64,000 nt of DNA from Opitutaceae bacterium (GTDB lineage: Bacteria; Verrucomicrobiota; Verrucomicrobiia; Opitutales; Opitutaceae), in assembly GCA_027485815.1 (NCBI GenBank), contig JAIXQE010000072.1:1-64000 (forward strand). The letters are read 5' to 3'. Positions 42,261-51,023 of the stretch are shown piece after piece. The position numbers were made by a program, and so were the translations under genes. The stretch's first letter is position 1. Every line of letters begins with the position of its first letter. The notes below the pieces were generated by a model. The model searched no databases, was not told the origin of the DNA, and saw only the letters and a list, made by a program, of their open reading frames with translations.

Positions 42261-45113
42261 ATGAGCACCGCGCGCGTTTCCATTCTGCTGGTCGCGGCCC
42301 TCGCGCTGGCGGCGGGGCTGGCGCTGACCCCCGTGGTCCAGTCCGGGATCGTCCGCACCCTGGTGCAGCGGTCGCTGGATCCGGCGGCGGAATTGAGGTC
42401 GGCCCGGATCGGCTGGGACGGGGGCCTGCGGCTGCGCGACCTGCGCTGGGGTACCGGGGAATTTCGGCTGGCGATCGCGGAAGCGCAGGTTCGGGTGCGG
42501 CCGATGAGCCTGTTGGGGCGGGGGAGGCCGGAGTTCAGGGAGGTGGTGCTGCGGGGCTGCGTGGTCGAGCCGCTGGCGGCCGCGGGAACGCTGGAAACGT
42601 GGCGGGAACAACTGCGGGCGGCCCTTGGCGGCGCCCTGGCCCCGGCACGCCTGGAGGCGGAGGGGGAGGTCCGGTGGCCCGCGGCGAGCGGGGCGATCGG
42701 CTTCCGGGCGTCCGGGGAGGGATTGGCGGCGGGGCGGGACGGGACGCTGCGGGTGGAGTTCACGTTTCGTCCGGAGGGCAAGAGCCTGCCCGTCGTGGAG
42801 GGGCGGTTCAGGGTGGCGGTGCCGGCCGGGGCGACGGCTGCCCCGCTGCGGGCGGAGGGGGTGGCGGCGGTGCGCGGGGAAGGCTGGCCCCGGGAACTCA
42901 CCGTAGCCGGGGAATGGACGGAGCCGCCGGCGGCCGGCGGTGGCGCGTGGGCGTTCCGGGTCCGCGCGGCGGACCGCGAGGTGGCGCGGTTCAGCGGCGA
43001 GATGCCGCCGGCGGGCGGCGAATGGCGGCTCCGCTGGTGGGCGGATTTCCGCGCGGACGAGGTGGCGCGGCTTTTTCCCGCGCCGGGCTGGTCCGGCGAC
43101 CGCATCGTGGGGGAGGGTGAGCTGGGTTGGGCGCCCGGATCCGGGCTGGTCGCGGTGCGGGGGAAGGCCGACGTCGAACTGGGGACCGCCGCGCGGGCGC
43201 ACCCGATCCTTGCGCGGCTCGGCCTCACCGGCGGCGATGCGGAGTTTGATTTCCGGGCCGGCACCCGGGTCTGGGCTTTCGACCGTCTCGCCGTGCGCCT
43301 CCGGGCGGGTGCCGAAACGCCGGTGCTCCGCCTTTCGGCCCGTCAACCGTGGGCGGTGGATTGGACCGCGCGCTCGTTTCAGGCGAGGGAGCCGGACGCC
43401 GACCTGATCGGACTGGAGGTGCTGGACTTCACCCTGCCGCCGCTGCGGTTCGGGGAAATCACGCTCGGCGGCGGGCCGGTGCGGGGGCGCCTGATCGGCC
43501 GGGCGAACGCCGGAGCCCTGGCGCTCCGGACGGAGGAAGGCCTGCGGGGCACGGGACTGTTCGCCGGGTCCGACGAGGGATGGCGGATCGACGATCTTGC
43601 CGCCTCGCTGCAGGGAGGCTTCCGGTTCGCTCCGGAAGGCTGGAGTGGGGAAATCGACGCCTTGCGACTCAGTGCGCGCGGACAGGAGTTTGCCGTCGTG
43701 GAGGCGAAGGGCGGGCGCCTGACGGGCGAGCGGGAATCCTGGAAGCTGGCCGGCCGGGCCCGGATCGAACTCGCATCGGCGGCAGCTGGCCTCGCCCCGG
43801 CGTTCGGCGGCGATCTGGCGGCGGGCGTGCTGGAGGTGGACGCGGGCGCGACGGGCGGGGCGGTGACGGCGATTCACGCGCACCTGCGGACCTCCGGGCT
43901 GCGGACGACCACGGCACTGCCGGACCTCCGGCTCGACGCGCGGATCGACCGGGAGGCCTCGGGACGGTTGAAGTTTCATGTCCCGCTGGAAGCCGGGGCG
44001 AGCCCGGGCCTGTCCCGCGCGCTGTTCGCGGGGACGTGGGAGCCGGTCGCCGGCGGGCGCGGCAGGCTCGAACTCGACGTGACGGGATCCCGGCTCGACC
44101 TGCCGGCGCTGGGCGGCTTCCGGCCGTGGTGGGGCGGCGGGAAGGCCGCTCCGGGTGACGCGGCGCCGTGGACCGGTTGGTGGGGGACGATCGCGGTGCG
44201 GATCGACGAACTGATCCCCGAGGTGGGGGCAGCCTGGCGCAACACGCGGGCGCGTTTCCGGCTGGAGCAGTCGGAGGTGCAGGTGGAGGAACTGGAATCC
44301 GTCCTCGCGGGCGGCGCGAGCCTGCGCGCGAGCGGCAGCCTGAGGCACGTGCCGGAGGAGGGTGGAGGCTACCGCCTCCAGTCGGCCGTGGTGCTGCGCG
44401 ATTGGAACCCCGGCGACGAGCAGGGCGATGCCGGCTGGTTTTCCGGCCGGCTCGACCTCGCGGGCTCCCTCCGGTCCCGCGGCGCGGACCTGGCGGGCCT
44501 GGGCGCGGCCGTGGAGGGGGAAGTGCACCTCGTGTCCCGTGGCGGGACCCTGCGGCTCTTCCCGGTCAACCTGCCCCCGGCGCCCGCGGGTTCCGGGCGG
44601 GTAGCCGAGATCCTGGCGGCGGCCGGCGGGGCGCTCGAGTCCCTGGGGGTGCGGCGTGAGCCACCGCTGTCCCGCGGCCGGGCAGTGGCGGAACTTTCGT
44701 CCTTCCTGCATCCGCTCGCCTTCGACCAGCTGAGCGTGGTCGCGGCCCGGGACGCCGCGGGCCACCTTAGCCTGCGCCACCTGGTGGTGCTCACGCCGGA
44801 GCTGCGGTTGACGGGCGGGGGCAATCTCCTGCGGGCGCCGGGCGCCGGTTTCCGGGAGGGTTCCCTGGCGCTGGAGCTGCAACTGCGCGCGCGCGGCCGG
44901 GCGGCCGACCTGCTGCGGGGGCTAGGGGCGCTCGATGAGGTGCCCGACGAATGGGGTTATGCCGCCGCCGGCCTCCCGTTGCGGATCCGGGGCACGCTGG
45001 CGCGGCCGGACGCCAGCGACCTGGGCGTGCGCCTGGCGGCGCTCGCGCTGGAGCGCAATCCGGTCACGGAGCGCGCCGCCGACTGGTTCAACCGGATCCG
45101 GCGGGCAAAGTGA
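42261..45113 (+). CDS. Large AsmA-like/DUF protein with N-terminal membrane anchor
   Basis: The 950-residue product starts with one hydrophobic anchor (STARVSILLVAALALAAGLA). It continues as a long, repetitive, beta-rich and Gly-rich periplasmic body with alternating hydrophobic strands, as in AsmA/TamB-type proteins. The first region, VQRSLDPAAELRSARIGWDG then LRLRDLRWG, is like an AsmA N-terminus; the last third (GRAVAELSSFLHPLAFDQLS to SLALELQLRARGRAAD) resembles AsmA-like C-terminal domains. Such proteins are believed to move lipids between membranes, or support outer-membrane assembly. The family assignment is from overall pattern, not a single motif. It lies 94 bp after the TolC-like gene and 25 bp before the ATPase gene. 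Confidence 0.65.
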   Translation: MSTARVSILLVAALALAAGLALTPVVQSGIVRTLVQRSLDPAAELRSARIGWDGGLRLRDLRWGTGEFRLAIAEAQVRVRPMSLLGRGRPEFREVVLRGCVVEPLAAAGTLETWREQLRAALGGALAPARLEAEGEVRWPAASGAIGFRASGEGLAAGRDGTLRVEFTFRPEGKSLPVVEGRFRVAVPAGATAAPLRAEGVAAVRGEGWPRELTVAGEWTEPPAAGGGAWAFRVRAADREVARFSGEMPPAGGEWRLRWWADFRADEVARLFPAPGWSGDRIVGEGELGWAPGSGLVAVRGKADVELGTAARAHPILARLGLTGGDAEFDFRAGTRVWAFDRLAVRLRAGAETPVLRLSARQPWAVDWTARSFQAREPDADLIGLEVLDFTLPPLRFGEITLGGGPVRGRLIGRANAGALALRTEEGLRGTGLFAGSDEGWRIDDLAASLQGGFRFAPEGWSGEIDALRLSARGQEFAVVEAKGGRLTGERESWKLAGRARIELASAAAGLAPAFGGDLAAGVLEVDAGATGGAVTAIHAHLRTSGLRTTTALPDLRLDARIDREASGRLKFHVPLEAGASPGLSRALFAGTWEPVAGGRGRLELDVTGSRLDLPALGGFRPWWGGGKAAPGDAAPWTGWWGTIAVRIDELIPEVGAAWRNTRARFRLEQSEVQVEELESVLAGGASLRASGSLRHVPEEGGGYRLQSAVVLRDWNPGDEQGDAGWFSGRLDLAGSLRSRGADLAGLGAAVEGEVHLVSRGGTLRLFPVNLPPAPAGSGRVAEILAAAGGALESLGVRREPPLSRGRAVAELSSFLHPLAFDQLSVVAARDAAGHLSLRHLVVLTPELRLTGGGNLLRAPGAGFREGSLALELQLRARGRAADLLRGLGALDEVPDEWGYAAAGLPLRIRGTLARPDASDLGVRLAALALERNPVTERAADWFNRIRRAK

Positions 45114-45138
45114 CCGGCGCGTTGCCAACACGGGAGCG

Positions 45139-46143
45139 ATGCCCAAGCTCCGCGGTGTGATCGCGTCCATCGCCTTCCATCGCTTCAAGGCCCTGCGGCA
45201 GACGCGCATCGAGCTGCAGCCCTTCAACCTGGTGATCGGGCCCAATGGCAGCGGCAAGACTAGCCTCATCGAGTCGATCCTGACCCTGCGGCGCCTAGCG
45301 GCGCTGCCGCTGGCCGGGGCCGAGGCGGTGCAGCGGGGCGAGGGGCCGGAGATCCGCTTCGAGTTCGCGGCCCCGCACGCGGAGGTCAGCGCCACCCTGG
45401 GCTGCGCGGGGGAGGGGCACTGCGATTTCCTGCGGGTGGAGCCGGCGGGGACGCCCGCGTGGGCTGCGCTCCGGGCCGGACTCGCGACCGTCCGGGGGTA
45501 CGCGCTTGAGCACGAGGTGATGACGCGACCATGCCCAGCGGGTGACGGGGCGGAACTGGCCGCGGACGGGGGCAACCTCGCGGCGGTGCTCGTGCAGTTG
45601 CGGGAGCACGCGCCGGCCGTGCACACGGCGCTGGAGGCGGAACTGCTCCGCCTGCTGCCGGAGTTTTCCGCGCTGGAGGCCGGGCCGGCGTCCGCCGGCG
45701 GCCTCACCTTCCGCCTGCGGTTGGCGGAGTGCGGGGAATGGCTCGGCGCGGAGGAACTCTCCCAGGGGACCCTGTATGTCGTGGCCCTGCTGGCGCTCGC
45801 CTTCGATCCGGATCCGCCGCGCATCCTGTGCCTTGAGGAGGTGGACCGCGGCGTGCATCCCCGGATGTTCCGTGAGGTGCGCGACGTGCTCTACCGGCTC
45901 AGTCATCCGCCGGCGGACGCGGGCCGTGCCGGCGTGCAGGTGATTGCGACGACCCATTCCCCGTACTTCATCGACCTGTTCCGGGACCATCCGGAGGAGG
46001 TGATCATCTCGCAGAAGACCGGCCGCGCGGCCACCTTTGAGCGGCTCGCGGACCGCCCCGACCTCCCCGAACTGCTGCGGGAGGGATCGCTCGGCGAGAT
46101 GTGGTACAGCGGGATCCTCGGCGGGGTGCCGGAGGAGCGATGA
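45139..46143 (+). CDS. AAA/ABC-type ATPase (AAA_21-like, RecF/OLD-related)
   Basis: The 334-residue protein has a RecF-like ABC ATPase head. Walker A GPNGSGKTS is at residues 34-42. The signature-like ELSQGTLYVVALLALAF lies near 210-225 and the Walker B is LCLEEVDRGVHPRM near 231-244. An H-loop block, IATTHSPYFIDLF, lies near residue 272. It has no long coiled coil and no nuclease domain. Overlapping genes link it to a Toprim-like protein, so the pair resembles a split OLD or PARIS-type module (an ATPase plus a Toprim effector). A GGGAG sequence 3 bases upstream of the ATG may be a Shine-Dalgarno. The role, defence or repair, is inferred. Confidence 0.85.
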   Translation: MPKLRGVIASIAFHRFKALRQTRIELQPFNLVIGPNGSGKTSLIESILTLRRLAALPLAGAEAVQRGEGPEIRFEFAAPHAEVSATLGCAGEGHCDFLRVEPAGTPAWAALRAGLATVRGYALEHEVMTRPCPAGDGAELAADGGNLAAVLVQLREHAPAVHTALEAELLRLLPEFSALEAGPASAGGLTFRLRLAECGEWLGAEELSQGTLYVVALLALAFDPDPPRILCLEEVDRGVHPRMFREVRDVLYRLSHPPADAGRAGVQVIATTHSPYFIDLFRDHPEEVIISQKTGRAATFERLADRPDLPELLREGSLGEMWYSGILGGVPEER

Positions 46144-46814
46144 ACGTCGCCCTGCTGAGCGAGTCCCCGGCGGACGAGGCGGCGTTGCGGGAACTGGTCA
46201 CGGGGGTGTTGCGCGAGCGGCCCCGCTTCATCGCGCCCGGGTTCCGGGCCCGCGGCTGGCCCAACGTGGCCCAGGTGCTCCCGGCGGTCATCCGCCACCT
46301 GCATTTCAACACCGACGCGGATGCGCTCGTCGTGGCGGTGGACGCGGATGACTCGGTGGTGCACGGGGCGGCGCATGAGCGTCCGGGGTACTTTCATCCC
46401 CAGTGCCGGATGTGCCAGCTGCGGGCGGTGCACCGGCAGACGACCAAGAAGTTGCCGCCGGCGCGGGGGCGCGAGCGCCTGCTGCGGGCCGTGGGCGTCG
46501 CGGTCCCGGCAATCGAGGCGTGGTACCTCTGCGGGCGAGATCCGACCGTGACCGAGGCGGCGTGGATCGACGGTAACGCGCGGGGCGCGCGCCCCTATAG
46601 CCGGGCGGAGCTGAAGCTGAGGGTCTACGCGACCGAGCGCCCGAGCCTCGCCCACGAGATCGACTGCGCCCTGCGCGAGGTGGAACGGCATCGCCTGGAT
46701 TCCCGCCGGCTGGAACACGAGTTTCCCGGCTTCGCGGCGCTGGCGGGGGATCTGCGCGCGGTCCGCGCACGCCCGCTGGAACCGGTGCCCGCCGCCGGGG
46801 GGCGCGCGCCCTGA
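46140..46814 (+). CDS. Toprim-like (DUF4276-like) protein coupled to the ATPase
   Basis: The 224-residue protein has the fingerprint of a Toprim fold: an N-terminal strand-Glu MNVALLSES (Glu8), then DALVVAVDADDS with the D-x-D pair Asp68/Asp70. A later block VAVPAIEAWYLCGRDP is like the PxxExWLLxD sequence of DUF4276/DUF4435 proteins. A CxxC pair (Cys89, Cys92) sits between them. Toprim domains cut or join nucleic acids with Mg2+. The ATG at 46140 overlaps the ATPase stop by 4 bp, so the two are made together. The C-terminus is helical and Arg-rich. I do not know a named family for the whole protein. Confidence 0.65.
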   Translation: MNVALLSESPADEAALRELVTGVLRERPRFIAPGFRARGWPNVAQVLPAVIRHLHFNTDADALVVAVDADDSVVHGAAHERPGYFHPQCRMCQLRAVHRQTTKKLPPARGRERLLRAVGVAVPAIEAWYLCGRDPTVTEAAWIDGNARGARPYSRAELKLRVYATERPSLAHEIDCALREVERHRLDSRRLEHEFPGFAALAGDLRAVRARPLEPVPAAGGRAP

Positions 46815-46883
46815 GAAAAGGCTTCCCAGCCACCGCGCTTTCGCCAACAAGCCCCGCAGCCCCTCCAGCCCCGTCGCCCGCCG

Positions 46884-49109
46884 ATGTTCCGCCGCCGATC
46901 CTTCCTGCCCCTGCACCTTGAGTGGTTCGCGCACCTGATCGCGCGCCTGCTGTACCGGGTGCGCACCTCCGGCCTCGAGGCCTTTCCCGCCCAGGGCGGG
47001 GTCCTGCTCATCGCCAACCACCTCTCCTACGTCGACGTGGTCGTGCTGCAGCTCGCCTGCCCGCGGCCGATCCGCTTCGTCGCCCATCACTGGTTGCGGC
47101 GGAACGGGTTCCTGAACTGGTGTTTCGAGCGCTCGGGGAGCATCGGGATCTCCGCCGCCCAGCCGCGGTCCGGGATGCACGGCGCCGTCGAGGCGCTGCG
47201 GCGCGGCGAGGTGGTCTGCGTTTGTCCGGAGGGACACATCTCCCGGACCGGGCAGCTGATGCGGTTGCACCGGGGCTTCGAAGTGATCGCCGCGCGGGCG
47301 GGGGCGCCCGTGGTGGCGGCGGCCGTCGACGGCCTCTGGGGCTCGATCTTCTCCTTCGCCGGCAACAAGTGCGTGTGGAAGTCGCCCCGGCTCCTGCCGA
47401 CCGCCGTGCACGTCGCGTTCGGCCGGCCGCAGCCCGCGGCGCAGGCCGGGGTGGAGTGGGCGCGGCGCGAACTCCTCGACCTGGGCGAGCGCGCCTTCCA
47501 GGAACGGCCGGTGCTCCGGCGGCACCTCGGCCGCGAGGCGGTGCGGGCGCTGGCGAAGCAACCGGGCCGGATTCTGGTCATCGACCGCACGGCCGAGCGC
47601 CGGGTCCTCTCCTGCGCCCAGATCTATGCCGCCGCGGCGCTCCTCTCGCGGCGCCTCCGGGCGAACGTCCCGGGCCGGCGCGTCGGGATCGTCCTGCCTC
47701 CGGGCGCCGGCGGCTTCATCGCCAACCTGGCGGTGGCGATGGCCGGCAAGGTGCCGGTGAACCTCAACTTCACCGCGGGCCGCGACGCGATCCTCACCAG
47801 CCTGCGCATCGCCGGCATCGAGACGGTGCTGTCCGCGAAGGCGATGCAGGAGAAGCTGCCCGCGTTTCCCTGGCCCGCCGGAACCGTTGATCTCCGCGCG
47901 GAGATCGAGGCCGCCGGCGGGCGCCGGGCGATGCTACCGTGGCTGCTGGCCGCGTGGCTGCTCCCCAATCAGGTCTGCGCCAACCTGCTCGGCCTGCCCC
48001 GCACCGGCGACCGGGAGGAGGCCGGCCTGCTCTTCACCAGCGGCAGCTCCGGCGAGCCCAAGGGCGTGGTGCTCACCCACCGCAACATCCTCGCCAATTG
48101 CCTGCAGATTTCCTCCCTCTCGATCCTTCCCGAGCGCTCCTCGGTGCTCGGCTGCCTCCCCATCTTCCACAGCTTCGGCTTCACCGTCACGCTCTGGTAT
48201 CCGATCCTGCGCGGGAGCCGCGTCGTCACCGTGCCGAGCCCGCTCGACACCCGGCGCATCATCGACGCGATCGCGGCCGAGCAGGTGCGGGTGATGGTCG
48301 GGGCGCCCACCTTCATCCGCCCGATCCTCAAGAAGGCGCAGCCGGCGGAACTGCGCTCCCTCGACCTCGTCGTCACCGGGGCGGAGCGGCTGCCCGACGA
48401 CCTGAAGGCCGATTTCCTGCGGCAGTACCACCTCGAGATCCAGCAGGGGTACGGACTGACCGAGACCGCGCCGGCCACCAACATCACGCAGCCGGACCCG
48501 CCGATCATCTTTTCCACCAACGAGCCGCAGGAGGGCAAACGCGCGGGCTCCGTGGGCCGGCTCCTGCCCGGTCTCACCGCTCGGATCGTGGATCCCGAGA
48601 CGATGGAGGAGCGTCCGGAGACCGATACGGGCCTGATTCTGCTGCGCGGCGCCAACGTGTTCGAGGGTTACCTCGACGATCCCGGCAAGACCCGGCAGGC
48701 GTTCTGCCGCGGGTGGTTCGTGACCGGCGACCTCGGTCGGTTCGACGCGGACGGCTTCCTCTACATCGAGGGCCGCCTGTCGCGCTTCTCCAAGATCGCG
48801 GGTGAGATGGTGCCGCACGGCACCGTGGAGCAACGCATCGTGGAGGCCTTCGGCTGGGACCAGTCGGAACAGCCGGTGGTGTACGTCACCGGCATCCCCG
48901 ACCAGGCCAAGGGCGAGGCGCTGGTGCTGCTCACCACCGAGGCGGTGACCTTGGAACAGCTGCGGGCCCGCCTGGCGGAGCGCGGGCTACCGAACCTTTG
49001 GGTGCCCAAGATCATCCACCGCGTGGAGCGGATCCCGATGCTCGGCACCGGCAAGACGGACCTCAAGCAGTGCCGCGAGTTGGCGCTGCACGCGGTCAAG
49101 GGCGGCTAG
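46884..49109 (+). CDS. aas: Bifunctional acyltransferase / acyl-ACP synthetase (Aas-like)
   Basis: The 741-residue protein joins a PlsC-type acyltransferase domain (about 1-230) to an AMP-forming acyl-adenylate domain (about 240-741). The first has ANHLSYVD, the HX4D catalytic motif, and the CPEGHISRTGQ block. The second has the P-loop LLFTSGSSGEPKGVVLTH, the motif QGYGLTETAPATNI, and TGDLGRFD with a C-terminal Lys in the GTGKTDLK loop. This organisation matches Aas, which reacylates lysophospholipids from free fatty acid and ACP. The MFS lysophospholipid-flippase domain found fused to some Aas proteins is missing. It begins 69 bp after the Toprim-like gene. Confidence 0.9.
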   Translation: MFRRRSFLPLHLEWFAHLIARLLYRVRTSGLEAFPAQGGVLLIANHLSYVDVVVLQLACPRPIRFVAHHWLRRNGFLNWCFERSGSIGISAAQPRSGMHGAVEALRRGEVVCVCPEGHISRTGQLMRLHRGFEVIAARAGAPVVAAAVDGLWGSIFSFAGNKCVWKSPRLLPTAVHVAFGRPQPAAQAGVEWARRELLDLGERAFQERPVLRRHLGREAVRALAKQPGRILVIDRTAERRVLSCAQIYAAAALLSRRLRANVPGRRVGIVLPPGAGGFIANLAVAMAGKVPVNLNFTAGRDAILTSLRIAGIETVLSAKAMQEKLPAFPWPAGTVDLRAEIEAAGGRRAMLPWLLAAWLLPNQVCANLLGLPRTGDREEAGLLFTSGSSGEPKGVVLTHRNILANCLQISSLSILPERSSVLGCLPIFHSFGFTVTLWYPILRGSRVVTVPSPLDTRRIIDAIAAEQVRVMVGAPTFIRPILKKAQPAELRSLDLVVTGAERLPDDLKADFLRQYHLEIQQGYGLTETAPATNITQPDPPIIFSTNEPQEGKRAGSVGRLLPGLTARIVDPETMEERPETDTGLILLRGANVFEGYLDDPGKTRQAFCRGWFVTGDLGRFDADGFLYIEGRLSRFSKIAGEMVPHGTVEQRIVEAFGWDQSEQPVVYVTGIPDQAKGEALVLLTTEAVTLEQLRARLAERGLPNLWVPKIIHRVERIPMLGTGKTDLKQCRELALHAVKGG

Positions 49110-49124
49110 GCCCGCGCCCGGTCC

Positions 49125-49868
49125 TCAGCCGGGAGGCAGGTCGAAGAGCTTGCGGCGTCGCCGGCCGCTGGTGCCCGCGAGGGGACGCCGTTCCGCGGGA
49201 GTCTTGTACGGGCGGTGACGGTATCCCTTGCGTTGCGGATCCGCGGCGCACGCCAGCTGGAACGCCTGCAGCCGGGCGAAGACGTCGGGCAGCTGCGCGG
49301 GCAGCGGGTAGTCATCGAGGCCGGTGGCGGCCAGCGCGGTGAGGACCTCGTGGGTCGCCTCGAGGGTGGAGAGGCAGGCCGGGTGCGGCTGCTGCTTGAT
49401 CACGTAACGGCTTGGCGCGGCGGGGGTGAACATCAGCCGCGGCAAGGCCTGGAGCACCGGGCTCAGCCGCAGCATCTTTCGGCCCAGCGCCCAAGTGGCA
49501 TCCAGGATGAATACGACGAGCGTGCGCGTGGCGAGCCGGGTGCGCAGGTCGGCGAGCGCCGGCGCGCCGGTTGCGGCCGCCGTGGACAGGTTGAGCGCCG
49601 TGGCGCCGGGGAACAGCAGCACCGGATGCAGCGCCGGATCCGCCAGCAGGGCGCGCAGCTCCGGGTGCTCCTCGAAGCCCACCCCCATGAGGATGCGGCT
49701 GTGCGGGAGGCACAGGTGCGTCAGCCGGCCGGTCGCCGCCTTCTCCCGCTTGTACTCCTTCGGGTGCATCAGGAACACGAAGCGGGTGCGCGTCGCCATC
49801 GGGACGAGCGACGGGCACCAGCAGAGGGGGCGCGGCCAGAAGCAGCGGTAACAAGTCTCCCGGCTCAT
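49125..49868 (-). CDS. DTW domain-containing tRNA-uridine aminocarboxypropyltransferase
   Basis: The 247-residue protein has the DTW domain, typical of TapT/YfiP enzymes that add the aminocarboxypropyl group of SAM to uridine 47 of tRNA (acp3U). Diagnostic parts are the N-terminal cysteine cluster CYRCFWPRPLCWC, FLMHPKEYKREKAATG, and the signature DATWALGRKML, with the DxTW core. The C-terminus is an Arg/Lys-rich basic tail suited to tRNA binding. It is convergent with the aas-like gene (15 bp) and, on the minus strand, follows the sugar kinase at 49885-50982 by 16 bp. Confidence 0.9.
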   Translation of the reverse strand: MSRETCYRCFWPRPLCWCPSLVPMATRTRFVFLMHPKEYKREKAATGRLTHLCLPHSRILMGVGFEEHPELRALLADPALHPVLLFPGATALNLSTAAATGAPALADLRTRLATRTLVVFILDATWALGRKMLRLSPVLQALPRLMFTPAAPSRYVIKQQPHPACLSTLEATHEVLTALAATGLDDYPLPAQLPDVFARLQAFQLACAADPQRKGYRHRPYKTPAERRPLAGTSGRRRRKLFDLPPG

Positions 49869-49884
49869 CCGGCGGGGCGGCGGT

Positions 49885-50982
49885 TCAGCGCACCACCCGC
49901 GCGCCGCCGCCGCCGATCTGCTTCTCCACCTCGCGGCGCGTGGCCATCGAGGTGTCGCCGGGCGTCGTCGAGGCGAGGGCGCCGTGGGCGGCGCCGTAAT
50001 CGACCGCCTTTTGCGCGTCGTTGAACTCGAGGAAGCCGAACTGCAGGCCCGACGCGAAGCTGTCGCCGCCGCCGACCCGGTCGAGGATCTCGAGCTCCGG
50101 GTAGGGCCGGCTCGCGTGGAACTTGCCCTCGTGCCAGAGGAGGGCGGACCAGTCGTTGCGCGTGGCGGTGATCACGCGCCGCAGGGTGGTCGCGGCCACC
50201 TTGAAGTTGGGGAATTCCCGCACGGCGGTCGCGATCATCTCCTGGAAGGCCTCGGTCTCGATCCGGGACAGCCCGTGGTCCACCCCGCGCACCTCGAACC
50301 CGAGCGAGGCGGTGAAGTCCTCCTCGTTGCCGATCATCACGTCCACGTGGCGGGCGATCTCGCGGTTGACCTCCTGGGCCTTGCGCAGGCCGCCGATGGT
50401 CTTCCAGAGCGAGGGCCGGTAGTTGAGGTCGTAGCTGACGATCACGCCGTGGCGCTTGGCCGCCTGCACCGCCTCGATCGCGAGCGCGGCAGTCGAGGCG
50501 GAGAGCGCGGCGAAGATCCCGCCGGTGTGGAACCAGCGCGTGCCGAGCTGCCCGAAGATGCGGTCCCAGTCGAAGTCGCCGGGCTTCAGCTGCGAGGCGG
50601 CGGTGTTGCCGCGGTCGGAGTTGCCGACGGCGCCGCGGATGCCGAAGCCGCGCTCGGTGAAGTTCAGGCCGTTGCGCACGGTGCGGCCGATGCCGTCGTC
50701 CTCCCGCCAGCGGATGAAGTCGGTCGCGACGCCGCCCTGCAGGATGCAGTCCTCCACGAGGTGGCCGACCTCGTTGTCGACGAACGCGGTGCAGACGGCG
50801 GTCCGGAGGCCGAAGCATTTCCGCAGCCCGCGGGAGGTGTTGTACTCGCCGCCGCCCTCCCAGACCTTGAACTCGCGGGCGGTGCGGATGCGCCCCTCGC
50901 CGGGGTCGAGGCGCAGCATCACTTCGCCGAGGGAGATTTGATCGAAGGCCGTGGAACCGGCCGGTTTGAGGGGAAGGCTCAT
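49885..50982 (-). CDS. PfkB-family sugar kinase (KDG kinase-like), copy 1
   Basis: The 365-residue protein is a ribokinase/PfkB kinase near 2-dehydro-3-deoxygluconokinase. It has an N-terminal GEVMLRLDPGEGRI, the substrate GGGEYNTSRGLR block, RWFHTGGIFAALS, SYDLNYRPSLW, and the catalytic-loop DRVGGGDSFASGL, where Asp is the base. The family consensus GAGD is changed to GGGD here, as in its paralogue at 52712. It presumably phosphorylates a sugar or sugar acid; the substrate is not certain. A pyrimidine-rich leader precedes its ATG and no Shine-Dalgarno is visible. Confidence 0.85.
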   Translation of the reverse strand: MSLPLKPAGSTAFDQISLGEVMLRLDPGEGRIRTAREFKVWEGGGEYNTSRGLRKCFGLRTAVCTAFVDNEVGHLVEDCILQGGVATDFIRWREDDGIGRTVRNGLNFTERGFGIRGAVGNSDRGNTAASQLKPGDFDWDRIFGQLGTRWFHTGGIFAALSASTAALAIEAVQAAKRHGVIVSYDLNYRPSLWKTIGGLRKAQEVNREIARHVDVMIGNEEDFTASLGFEVRGVDHGLSRIETEAFQEMIATAVREFPNFKVAATTLRRVITATRNDWSALLWHEGKFHASRPYPELEILDRVGGGDSFASGLQFGFLEFNDAQKAVDYGAAHGALASTTPGDTSMATRREVEKQIGGGGARVVR

Positions 50983-51023
50983 GACAGGAGGGGGGGGAGG
51001 CTAGGGGCCGGGGCGAGCGCCGG

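Noticed and set aside
41901-44882. 993-codon open frame on the minus strand opposite the AsmA-like gene.
   Set aside because: It is Pro/Arg-rich and has no signal peptide, motif or promoter. The sense gene has an anchor segment and sensible composition.
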